This document shows, piece after piece, positions 39,501 through 51,976 of a DNA stretch of 64,000 nt. The DNA is from Misgurnus anguillicaudatus (lineage: Eukaryota > Chordata > Actinopteri > Cypriniformes > Cobitidae): assembly GCF_027580225.2 (NCBI RefSeq), contig NC_073337.2:13560001-13624000 (forward strand), read 5' to 3'. Under the pieces are notes generated by a model. That model saw only the letters and a program-made list of their open reading frames with translations, was not told the DNA's origin and searched no databases. Within the stretch, counting starts at the first letter, position 1. Each line of letters opens with the position of its first letter. Position numbers and translations under genes: made by a program.

Positions 39501-42260
39501 TTTTCTGAAGTAACGAGTAAAATAACGCATTACTTTTTAAATGTACACATTAACATTGCAAAGTTACTTTTTTAGTTAAATTAATTTGATTTAAAAAACG
39601 ATGTACTGAATTAAACTGAACGTAGTCACATTATCACTCTATGCGTACACGCCTGTATGGGAACAGTTTGGGTCAGAAACTGAGATGGCAGGCCAGAGCT
39701 TGACATTTTTGTGATGAAATATGCAACTTCTGAATGCATTCTTTTTCAGTCATAAAAACACATGCAAGGCCTAAAAGAGATCAAGCCTCAGCCAAGAAAA
39801 AGTAACGTAAAAGTAACTAAAAAGTAATGTAAGCATTACTTTCCATGAAAAGTAACTAAGTTACGTAATTACCTTCTTTTGGGAGTTACTTAATATTGTA
39901 ATGCATTACTTTTAAAAGTGACTTTCCCCAACACTGGTTTCTATGTGGCTTGGGTCCCTCATCATCATTGAAAATGTTTGGGGTTTATAGTATGTTTAAT
40001 CAATCATCATGCAGAAACTGGAAAATTGCTCATCTATTCTTAAACATCCAGCACCTGATCTAAGGTATCATTCATGTTTGTGGCATAAACAGTGCAAAAT
40101 AAATTACGCACAAAAGTTTTTAAAGTGGTTTAAACCCTAAATCTCATAATGAGCAACAGTAGTAGTGATACCTTTAGCGGGATACGGGGTAAAACAATAC
40201 AATCGGAAAGCTCTGCTATGACCATCCTTTGCAATAGAAGCAATGTCATTAATGTACATTCAGGGTTCCCACACCTTAGTTAACTTCAAATTCGAGGACC
40301 TTTCAAAGGTCCAATACCCTCAATTTCAAGGACTAAATGTGGACACATTTCAAGTGAGAGCAAGGTTATGTCGTGTTACCTTTTAAGATACATTGTTCCC
40401 TTTCGAAGGAACTCGCGTTGCGTCACTGCAGTGACACTTTGGGGACACCTAAAGGGGTAAGTGCTTCTGAACGTGTATATCAAATTCAACCAATGTTGAG
40501 GCTTAACGACAAAGACAGGAAGTATATTGCTATCTGAAATATTGCCAAAGATGGCATTACAGGGACGCAGGAAGTATGGCAAGGGAGACGCATCGTCTTG
40601 TTCCCTTCTCAGGAAACAACAGTTACATACGTAACCCAAGACTTTTTCATGTGTCAAACACATCAAAAAAGCATTTTGGTATGAATCAACATTCGCATAC
40701 AGAAGATATAAGCATTTAAAGTGAACAGTTTAGCACGTGTGCTTAAAAAGTCTAGAATTTTTATGATAATATCCTACACTACAAAGGGAATAATATGGAT
40801 TTTTTTCCAGAAAACTTCTTGCATAAAATAGATTCAAGCACTTTCAATGACCTGTATCTATGTATGTATATTTTCAAAAACTTCCCATGGCCTTGACTTT
40901 TTTCCCCCAGATTCACAAACTTTTAAGGATTTCAAGGACCCGTAGGAACCCTGTACATTGAGGTCAGATGTAAGCTTTCCAACCAGCTCGCATGCTGTGC
41001 AACTGTATAATTTTGAATTTTTTTTATCATGTCCCGTTTTAATAAATGTGATTAGGATATGTCATTATAGACATTGACTTGCATGTAAACATTGCATTGT
41101 AGAAAATACCAAGATTATTATATCGCAATCCATCCTTAAATTACAAAAAGCACAGATCCTAAGATTGAAACATTGAAACTGCACTGATCTGTATTTAACA
41201 GCCTTTAGTACAGTACTGCAAGTAAACAACATCCCATTCTGACAGCAAAGTGTATTAATCCACGTTGAACAATTTTTTATTAAATATAGACACACAATGA
41301 CTGCCATATTGACACAAATAGTAATGACAGTTAATGTTAATAATACAATTGAAACAAAAGGGACGGACACTACGAGCAATAATACATCAGAAAACCTGTC
41401 ACTAGGAATTTTCTAATAATAGTCCGTTGCTTCTTTATTTGAACTTATCTCAATTGGAAAAGGTTAAACAGCACATGCATTCATGCATCATCATATCAAT
41501 TTCTGTGTTTCTTGTCAGCATGCCGTCAAGTAAGTAACAGTTGCATCACAAAATGTCCTTACGCAAGAGCGTGACGTATTTAACACGTTGAAAGAAATAA
41601 CCAAGAATGAGCACCTGAGAGGTGTGACGGGTGTGATCCGGACAAATTGACATCGAATGAACAGATTGTTACATTTTGTCTAATACAGACCCTCTTCCCA
41701 AACACATACATTAATTTTTAAATCACATACACTCAACTATTTAGAAAAAACAACAGTTAAATGGAAAAGTGTTTAATAACAATGTTGTGAAAAAGACAGA
41801 TCACCAGTTTTTGAGACAGAACCATGATGCAGCTTACTTTAAGTATACATATTGTGTACCTCGCGGTTATAAAACCTTGTCATTCAAAAAAGTAATATTG
41901 AATTTCTCCTAAGAAGTAAGCCTAATTAATATCTTAGTGTTAAAATAACATTACAAAATACGACAGAAGCTCGGCTAACAAGCTAATGCTAGTGGAGTAA
42001 AGCGTCACTCCAGACAACTGATGATTAAACACAAAAATACAACTTCAGGGTGAGTTTTATTGTTATAAATAGGGGTGGTTGATTCTTACCTTTATACTAG
42101 AGGAGATGACAGGGAAATTTAATGATTAAAAATCAAGACTGAAACAGTAAAAATAACCGTCAGTAACTGTGGCAACTAGCAGCCTCCATGACAGTTCACC
42201 AAAACACCTGAAAGCTTCCGCTGTGTGAAGCCGGAAGAAACGTTAAACGGGAAAAATCTG
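2035..42260 (-). CDS. scyl2: SCYL2 (SCY1-like pseudokinase 2, CVAK104), complete gene
   Basis: SCYL2 is a coated-vesicle-associated pseudokinase that binds clathrin and AP adaptors and works in trafficking between the trans-Golgi, endosomes and plasma membrane (family knowledge). I assembled 17 coding exons on the minus strand: 39150-39326 (ATG at 39326; exon extends to 39345), 38289-38446, 36706-36850, 36328-36477, 35572-35793, 34583-34699, 32139-32264, 31214-31390, 7458-7580, 7232-7345, 7003-7135, 6752-6870, 6496-6596, 4512-4590, 4342-4431, 3804-3923 and 2035-2658 (TAG at 2035-2037). They sum to 2775 nt, so 924 aa; the human protein is about 929 aa. Every junction keeps frame, and all introns are GT-AG except one GC-AG intron after exon 32139-32264. 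A 5' non-coding exon ends at a donor next to 42090. The start MESMLNKLKSTVTKVTA matches the family N-terminus; TTG-initiated extensions upstream were ignored. The intron 7581-31213 is exceptionally long because of a repeat array. Confidence 0.96.
2791..3643. repeat. Palindromic MITE in the last SCYL2 intron
   Basis: Arms AGGGATAGTTCACCCAAAAATGAAAA and their diverged complement are flanked by TTAA (2787-2790, 3644-3647). Long inner arms pair CTCATAAGACCTCCGTTCATCTTC-type sequence with GAAGATGAACGGAGGTCTTACGAG-type sequence. It fills most of the intron 2659-3803. Plus-strand open frames at 2901-3343 are repeat-derived. Confidence 0.85.
4706..5143. repeat. Palindromic MITE, family B (CACTGCAAAAAA termini)
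   Basis: Termini are CACTACAAAAAAATAATTTT and its complement ending TTTTTTGCAGTG. The arms are nearly complementary along their full length (for example AATCTGCCAATGGGGTAAGC against GCTTACCCCATTGGCAGATT), leaving a small central loop. Lies in the SCYL2 intron 4591-6495. Confidence 0.88.
5332..5709. repeat. Palindromic MITE, family B, second copy
   Basis: It runs from CACTGCAAAAAAGGAC to CATCTTTTGCAGTG, with the same internal blocks as the copy at 4706-5143 (AAACAAGCAAAAAAATCTGCC, shortened here). The arms are more diverged. A further MITE-like piece follows at 5710-5985. Confidence 0.83.
5710..6446. repeat. Two adjacent MITE-like pieces
   Basis: The first piece (5710 to about 5985) has ends GTGCACCCAAAAATG and GGTTCACCCAC in inverted orientation. 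The second (6121-6446) is flanked by TTAA (6117-6120, 6447-6450) with ends AGGAATAGTTCACCC and GGGTGAACTATCCC. Both contain CCATTGACTTCCAT. They end about 50 bp from the SCYL2 exon 6496-6596. Confidence 0.75.
6752..32264 (-). CDS. scyl2: SCYL2 exons encoding the HEAT-like helical region (residues 324-587)
   Basis: Exons 32139-32264, 31214-31390, 7458-7580, 7232-7345, 7003-7135 and 6752-6870 encode a helical repeat region. Recognisable blocks include IPFFDDVGAKTLQYFD, FVNPDMVPFVLPNVLLIAEE, LLIFLQKMDLLLTKTPPED, LCLNIIPTFANLIEYPSMKN and NSLVCLGKILEYLDKW. In SCY1-like proteins this part folds as HEAT-like repeats serving as a protein-interaction scaffold (family knowledge). Two exons, 31214-31390 and 7458-7580, are separated by a 23.6 kb intron, yet phase and splice sites are intact (59-codon and 41-codon exons, both phase 0). 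No frameshift or stop was seen. Confidence 0.93.
7804..8303. repeat. Family B MITE interrupted by a nested MITE and by the 20 kb array
   Basis: It starts CACTACAAAAAATGAC. At 7872-8149 a separate TTAA-flanked element with ends AGGAACAGTATGTA and TACATACTGTTCCT is nested inside. At 8303 the host sequence (GAAAACAAGACAAAAA) breaks off where the tandem array begins. It resumes after 28629 as ACTAACTAAGAAAGTCATC then TTTTGCAGTG, the expected family B terminus. Confidence 0.75.
8304..9628 (+). repeat. Array unit 1 (short form)
   Basis: This is a 1.3 kb unit with one antisense tRNA-like module (GGATTCGAACC at 8604-8614). It is almost the same as unit 4, sharing wording such as AGCACAATCRGCG and the same internal deletion relative to longer units. 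It has an (A/T)-rich tail and no terminal hairpin. Confidence 0.85.
9629..12118 (+). repeat. Array unit 2 (most diverged)
   Basis: This unit of about 2.5 kb begins TATAGCTGTAGACAGC. It has three antisense tRNA-like modules with B-box-like sequences near 10013, 10203 and 10636, the first two ending GGTTGAGCTAC as in tRNA D arms. Two partial copies of the TCTGTT-CGGTCA / GTAGCGAAAAAAC block appear (about 10370-10500 and 11690-11810). It looks the oldest unit. Confidence 0.8.
12119..14252 (+). repeat. Array unit 3, with doubled terminal hairpin
   Basis: Two antisense tRNA-like modules lie near 12398 and 12651. The tail carries two successive copies of the (AAT)n plus hairpin terminus, hairpins at 14161-14178 and 14226-14243, each followed by CCCCTAA. 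Confidence 0.85.
14253..15568 (+). repeat. Array unit 4 (short form, near twin of unit 1)
   Basis: 1.3 kb, with one antisense tRNA-like module near 14551. It follows unit 1 almost base for base over its whole length, with scattered substitutions. It ends in a short (AAT)n tract directly joined to unit 5. Confidence 0.85.
15569..17325 (+). repeat. Array unit 5
   Basis: Antisense tRNA-like modules lie near 15849 and 16104. The head is close to that of unit 3. The middle, including the first GGTGGCGCTGT box and the GGCGGACAGGCGG block, is missing around 16675 where the sequence jumps from AGTATTCAGAGG to TTTGTGCAAAAATAGCC. Confidence 0.85.
17326..19826 (+). repeat. Array unit 6, with large 18 bp minisatellite
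   Basis: The head is expanded into about 30 copies of an 18 bp repeat (CACACAAAGCACAGCAAG and variants, 17370-17905). A duplicated segment then holds two antisense tRNA-like modules near 18024 and 18287. The unit ends with the hairpin at 19800-19817 and CCCCTAA. Confidence 0.88.
17370..17905 (+). repeat. 18 bp minisatellite
   Basis: Units alternate CACACAAAGCACAGCAAG and CTCACAAAGCACAGCAAG with AATTACACAAATCACAGC variants. Because 18 is divisible by 3, long frames stay open on both strands (His-Thr-Lys-His-Ser-Lys one way, Leu-Cys-Val-Leu-Ala-Val the other). They are not genes. Confidence 0.95.
19827..22026 (+). repeat. Array unit 7, with shorter 18 bp minisatellite
   Basis: It has the same head as unit 6 but only about 14 repeat copies (19868-20125). 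tRNA-like modules lie near 20236 and 20501. Its terminal hairpin at 22000-22017 has loop TTAG instead of TTCG. Confidence 0.88.
19868..20125 (+). repeat. 18 bp minisatellite, second block
   Basis: This is the same repeat as at 17370-17905, about 14 units, in the corresponding position of array unit 7. Confidence 0.94.
22027..24162 (+). repeat. Array unit 8, near-identical to unit 9
   Basis: It begins TATAGCTGCAAGCAGCAATT. tRNA-like modules lie near 22307 and 22561. It ends with two hairpin termini (24074-24091 and a variant at 24133-24150). Along most of its 2.1 kb it differs from unit 9 by only occasional bases, so the two arose by a recent tandem duplication. Confidence 0.9.
24163..26230 (+). 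repeat. Array unit 9, near-identical to unit 8
   Basis: tRNA-like modules lie near 24443 and 24698. Differences from unit 8 include a small deletion near 25191 (GAAAATGACAAACAAGG reduced to GAAAACAAGG) and one hairpin terminus (26204-26221) instead of two. Confidence 0.9.
26231..28629 (+). repeat. Array unit 10, with three tRNA-like modules and a variant outer terminus
   Basis: Antisense tRNA-like modules lie near 26517, 26772 and 27025, the first two being a duplicated segment of about 250 bp. It ends with the common hairpin (28534-28551) and then, after another (AAT)n, a different hairpin CTGCCGCCCTGCGGGC (near 28603-28620) followed by TTGGCCCCTAA, the outer boundary of the array. Confidence 0.85.
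28758..29495. mobile_element. hAT-like non-autonomous element (CAGGGTTCC ends)
   Basis: Termini are CAGGGTTCC and GGAACCCTG. It is inserted into a fragment of a family B MITE (28672-28757). Internal sequence (TCAAGGACTTTCAAGGTCC, AACTCGCGCTGTGTCACTGC) recurs in a second copy at 40261-40953. No transposase is present. Confidence 0.75.
29496..30112. other. Intron 9 sequence without a recognised gene
   Basis: This is AT-rich unique-looking sequence between two repeats. It holds an A-rich run at 29938-29951 and no exon, RNA gene or repeat that I can name. Confidence 0.5.
30113..30786. repeat. Palindromic MITE, family A, second copy
   Basis: Ends AGGAATAGTCAGTTTTCTTAA and its complement TTAAGAAAATTGACTATTCCT. 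Left TTAA is at 30109-30112, while the right copy has changed to TTCA. It shares ACCACCATGTCATCC and the GCAAT-GTTTTCCTCAAAAAAC block with the copies at 68-949 and 56180-58071. It ends about 430 bp upstream of exon 31214-31390. Confidence 0.85.
32382..32898. mobile_element. hAT-like element with TAGAGCCCGAC ends
   Basis: Termini TAGAGCCCGACTAATATAT and GTCGGGCTCTA flank repeated ATCGGCCGATAT motifs. It lies in the SCYL2 intron 32265-34582. No coding capacity. Low-complexity AT-rich DNA follows to about 34166. Confidence 0.7.
34171..34540. repeat. TTAA-flanked MITE (AGGTGCAGTGTGTAA ends)
   Basis: Ends AGGTGCAGTGTGTAAATT and TTACACACTGCACCT lie between TTAA at 34167-34170 and 34541-34544. It shares CCGTTAAGGGCTTCTGTAGA-type sequence with elements downstream of USP44 at 63077-63931. 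It ends about 40 bp from the SCYL2 exon at 34583. Confidence 0.85.
34583..39326 (-). CDS. scyl2: SCYL2 exons encoding the pseudokinase domain (residues 1-323)
   Basis: Six coding exons give the N-terminal kinase-like domain. Residues 35-48 hold the degenerate glycine loop (GRHIASGGPGMCW). Residues 60-70 hold the AVFVFDKK strand with the usual lysine region. The catalytic loop in exon 36328-36477 reads VHRNLCTQN where an active kinase has HRDxxxxN, so the catalytic aspartate is missing. The metal-binding DFG is replaced by GFD (KIMGFDFS). Exon 35572-35793 carries the APEYILSVS stretch in place of the activation-segment APE motif, followed by SDMYSLGVL. These losses agree with the pseudokinase status of the family. 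Exon 34583-34699 closes the C-lobe (IPEEVREHVKMLLSV). The introns here hold MITE and hAT-like insertions but no other gene. Confidence 0.93.
37019..37515. repeat. TTAA-flanked MITE
   Basis: Ends AGTGGACCTCTTT and AATAGGTGCTCT are imperfect inverted repeats between TTAA at 37015-37018 and 37516-37519. It lies in the SCYL2 intron 36851-38288. The rest of that intron (37516-38288) is AT-rich without recognisable features. Confidence 0.6.
39449..39936. mobile_element. hAT-like element with 8 bp target duplication
   Basis: Ends CAGTGTTAGGGGTAACGC and CCCCAACACTG. The flanks GTTTCTAC (39441-39448) and GTTTCTAT (39937-39944) match at 7 of 8 bases, as expected for a hAT insertion. Internal repeats read AAGTAACNNNTTACTTT. 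Lies in the first SCYL2 intron. A related terminal fragment is at 52018-52140. Confidence 0.82.
40261..40953. mobile_element. hAT-like non-autonomous element (CAGGGTTCC ends), second copy
   Basis: It runs from CAGGGTTCC to GGAACCCTG with TACATT on both sides (40255-40260 and 40954-40959). It is homologous along its length to 28758-29495. The minus-strand open frame at 40376-40666 is repeat sequence. Confidence 0.78.
40954..42089. other. First SCYL2 intron, promoter-proximal part
   Basis: No exon, repeat family or RNA gene was recognised here. The sequence is AT-rich and unique-looking. Confidence 0.5.
42090..42260 (-). promoter_or_regulatory. scyl2: SCYL2 5' non-coding exon and likely core promoter
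   Basis: Read on the minus strand, a good donor (GTAAGAATC) ends an exon at 42090, and the next acceptor upstream of the SCYL2 ATG is at 39346-39347, so this is the natural 5' non-coding exon. A consensus ETS core (CCGGAAG) lies at 42231-42237. The exact transcription start is not visible; 42260 is an estimate. No TATA box was seen. Confidence 0.55.
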
Positions 42261-43354
42261 ATAAAAGACCTCGTTTTCAAAGTAAAAGTCACGCTGTTAA
42301 AACCTATTGCGACCCCTCCAAATAGGTAACCGTTTGTAAAAACATGGATACACGGTTAGAGAATAAAATGGTTATCCACCAGTAGAGAAAAAGGTTTCTG
42401 TGTGGATTATAATTCTAGAAAAAACCACACAGAGTGTGAAAATGAATTTATTATGCTTTTATTCTGTGGTCACACAAACTTTATGAAAGATTCAACTCAA
42501 TATTAAAAATGGGAGGGGGGGGGGGTTTCAATTAAAATATTAGAGACACCCAAAGTAACAAAACACAATTTGACCTTCATGAAGTCATGCTGAAATTTTA
42601 ATAAGTTTTAAATATTACAAAATTAAAGTGCATCTAAATCCAAGTCAGTCTAAAGCAATTACTGCATTAGCATACATAATTAGTCCAAAGTACCACTAAA
42701 ACAAGTCCAATCATTTTTATATTCAATCACTAAATAAATAATTATATGCATCACCATAGCAAATCCAGTGCATTTTGTACAAAATTGTTTAAACATTTAA
42801 AAATCATCCTTTACACATGGACACTCTACTGTACCACATCTTACTATAAATCCCTTATAGTTACACTTACAGAATACAGTAATATGTGAGGTTAATATTC
42901 ATTAAATCGCTTAGTCATTGAATTACAAAAAAAGTGATCATAGCTCCAAGAACCTTAAATTGAATCTATACTTTAAAGATGTATGTTAATACAATACTAA
43001 TTTCCATTACATTTCAAGTGCAACTCTAGAGTTAAACTCTAACCTTTAGTGTCCTGAGCATATCATATTTGTTATAGAATAACTAACAAAACAGCATATT
43101 CACTCACCTCACCTTTAAATTACCTACAAACCTGTACAATTATAGTGTGAAATTTTTGTTCAATGCACCGCACAGATGCATTGCAACTGAATCTATCCAA
43201 CTACAAAAACAGTAGTCTATTGTTAAAAATTAATAACTAATCTTTGGATTGCTACATTATGTGGGATCCAGGTATAAATCATCTTAAAACTGAATAAAAA
43301 TTTGCTAGAGTCTAAAAATATTTCAAACATATTTTATCCAGTGTTTTCTACTTT
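42261..43354. other. Intergenic region between SCYL2 and DEPDC4
   Basis: It contains a poly-G run (GGGAGGGGGGGGGGG, about 42511-42525) and otherwise AT-rich sequence. It must hold the DEPDC4 3' UTR, but I found no convincing canonical polyadenylation signal on the minus strand. Confidence 0.5.
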
Positions 43355-49520
<6,166 letters not shown>

Positions 49521-50462
49521 TACAGCACCGGAAATGACATCACAGGCTACTTGGAGTAAGCTTGGCTACTAGCCAAAATTCTATTTTCACAAAGATTTCT
49601 TAAAAAAAAAAAAATTCTTAAGAAAATACCTACTTTTATAGATGCCTTATGTGAAGTAGAACATTTAATTAAATCAGGAAGACTAATTAATAACAAAAAA
49701 TGTATTTATTTTTTGAAGAAATATGATGAGTTCTTTCATGTACTAACTAGATTTTTTTCTGTCTTTTTTCCTCCTTTCTCTCTTCTCTTCCATTTGTTCA
49801 GATTAATTTGGATGTATTGTTAATACATTTTATGTTATATATGCTAACTTTTATTTCATATGACATTTCTGAATAAAAAAACACTATACTGATCTCTGGT
49901 CTGAGATCAGCATGCGAGAGTGATGTTTGAAATCCAACGCAGTTACGCCAAAAATAATACATATTAATATTATAAAATATAAGTATTTAATTGCCTTTCT
50001 TTCTTTTTTTTATCAGAAATAAAGATTAGTTTTTTTATGTTTTTAATATCTTACACAGGATTTATTGTTAAAGAAAATACGCATCCCTCGGTTCAACTAT
50101 AAAAAAGTATTAATAAAATGACTTATATACAATACATATGCTTTTGAAGTATCCAGTATTACCTCTCAGTATTTTATTTTTGCTATGCCAGATAATATTT
50201 ATATTCATTTTAACAGATGTGATCAGACTACATTCCCCTGCATGGACATGAGGATGTGTGACAGTGTGAGGTTGTGCAACTGTTGCGGTGGCTCGGGCTG
50301 ACACGTAAAAAGCAGTCATACACACGAAAGTACATTAACTAGATAGCACCAGTTTAAACGTTTACTAATTTCCTCTATTGAACGTTGAGATTTTAGCCGG
50401 TAATCTCAGTAAATTATTAGAGGGGTCTGTACTCAGCGGCACCTCGTGTGTCCTCTCCGGCG
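49521..50462. other. Divergent DEPDC4-USP44 intergenic region
   Basis: About 0.9 kb between the DEPDC4 ATG and the USP44 leader. It is AT-rich in the middle and turns GC-richer toward 50420-50560. It may serve both promoters. The DEPDC4 leader should start just right of 49520 (GCGGTAATGT-CATCACAGG area). Confidence 0.5.
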
Positions 50463-50558
50463 TGACGTCACAGAGGGACACTCCACGCGACAAGTGTACA
50501 GACAAGATGGCGCTCGCTGTTGTGCCCTACAAGTAACCAGCGCTTGACGGAAAAACAG
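50463..50558 (+). promoter_or_regulatory. usp44: USP44 CRE site and first non-coding exon
   Basis: A perfect palindromic CRE/ATF site (TGACGTCA) lies at 50463-50470, about 35 bp before CAAGATGGCGCTC at 50503-50515, which resembles the YY1 core AAGATGGC found near many TATA-less start sites. A good donor (CAG then GTTAGT) follows at 50559. I take this as the core promoter and first leader exon; the exact start of transcription is not visible. Confidence 0.6.
50507..50536 (+). other. USP44 upstream ORF 1 (9 codons)
   Basis: If transcription starts just downstream of the CRE, the first ATG of the leader opens MALAVVPYK and stops at TAA 50534-50536. The A at -3 and G at +4 make a favourable initiation context. 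It ends before the splice donor, so it survives splicing. Confidence 0.45.
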
Positions 50559-51714
50559 GTTAGTAAAAAAAATCGCAGTTGTCAAACCTCTATGGTCATA
50601 CCGGGTTCACATTAGCGGTGGGAATAAAACATGACCAGTGAATTTTAGTTGCCAAACACGTTGTACTCACTTTGCTGCTGTGAGATTTTAGCATTAGCAC
50701 ACTAGCACCCCGTGTGCTGGTTAACTTTCTCCGGTATCAGGCTGATAAAAGACACCAAACTAGTTGATCGTAGATGGGCCAAGCTGCTGCTAACCAGGTT
50801 AGCTCTTTGAAATTGGGTAGGCACGGACAGGACAAACAGTTCACAGCTAGCATTCATCAATAGCGCGCCCAATTACATTCAAAGTCAAAAAAAAATTATA
50901 ACGTTACGTAGTTAAAATGAAATTACCACGTTATCTTCCCTCGTTTCATCCTAACTTTAGAGAAAATCTAGAGTGGTGCGGGCGAGCACTGGTTGTTTCC
51001 ACAAGGGCACTAGCATAGTTGCTATTTAGATCTTTTTTTAATGTTAGTAAGTTAATGTCAACAAACTTGATTAATTTCAAGGGCGATTGGTTTGTTTTTG
51101 TTAAACACACGTGGGTCCCAAAGCAACAGAGATGTTATTTTGGTCCTGACACAGATAACCAGGCGTCTCTGGTGCTAAATAAGGGACACGCACTTGCTTA
51201 AGCCGGGTTGTTTACACGCTAGACTAGTAAATTGCTGATGTTTACAATAGCATGGGTATGTTTTAAAGTTTGACCTTTTGAAATGTGTTAGTTTGGTTTC
51301 AGGCATTTGTGTTTTTTAAAAAGGGTAGTGCTAACATGTTTAAGAGATGTTATCATTGGATGCCAGGATAAATACTGCGGCGTGTGTATTTTTAATGAGC
51401 CGTAAATACTGTGGTATTTGAATATGGTGATCAGTCAGTTTAAACAGAGTAACATAGTAATACCATGGTTTTTAGTGTTCATGTACTTTGGTACTACCAT
51501 GTTATTTTTAAGGTATCGTGCCTGCAGTATTTTTTGTGCAATAGACAGTAATAGATCTAAGATCTTCTATATGTCGTACTGTCCTCCAGTTCATTACAGA
51601 ATTGGTGTTTAACACAACAATAGAATAAATGTAAACAGTCAGTTACAGTACAATAAACTACCCTTAAGTATATTAAGTATACCATCAATACTCTTCTCAA
51701 CCTTTGTATTACAG
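50559..51714 (+). other. USP44 first intron
   Basis: No exon or clear repeat was seen. There are a CpG-containing 5' part and an AT-rich 3' part, ending in a pyrimidine tract and TTACAG. Confidence 0.6.
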
Positions 51715-51976
51715 ATTAACCATCATGCCTTGGCAGGACCTGGTTTCATTGCTGTCGGCCGTCACCATGGTGATGTAAGGGGGGCAGTGACTCACTGTGA
51801 TGGACAGGTGTAAGCATGTGGGTCGCTTAAGGCTCGCGCAGGACCACTCCATCCTGAACCCGCAGAAATGGCACTGTGTGGATTGCAACACCACAGAGTC
51901 TGTGTGGGCTTGTCTCAGCTGTTCACATGTAGCATGTGGACGGTTCATAGAGGAGCACGCACTTCAGCACTTTAAG
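51715..51976 (+). CDS. usp44: USP44 exon 2: start codon and ZnF-UBP
   Basis: The acceptor TTTGTATTACAG ends at 51714. The ATG at 51800 opens [19 protein letters not shown], the canonical N-terminus; the in-frame GTG just upstream is not the start. The exon encodes zinc ligands C4, C26, C29, C38, C41 and C46 and most of the ubiquitin C-terminus-binding ZnF-UBP. It ends HALQHFK before GTTTGT. The domain is completed in the next exon ([18 protein letters not shown]). Confidence 0.93.
51725..51778 (+). other. USP44 upstream ORF 2 (17 codons)
   Basis: The second leader exon has an ATG at 51725 opening [17 protein letters not shown], ending at TAA 51776-51778, only 21 nt before the main ATG at 51800. 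That spacing is short for efficient reinitiation, so the uORF could damp USP44 translation. This is inference. Confidence 0.45.
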
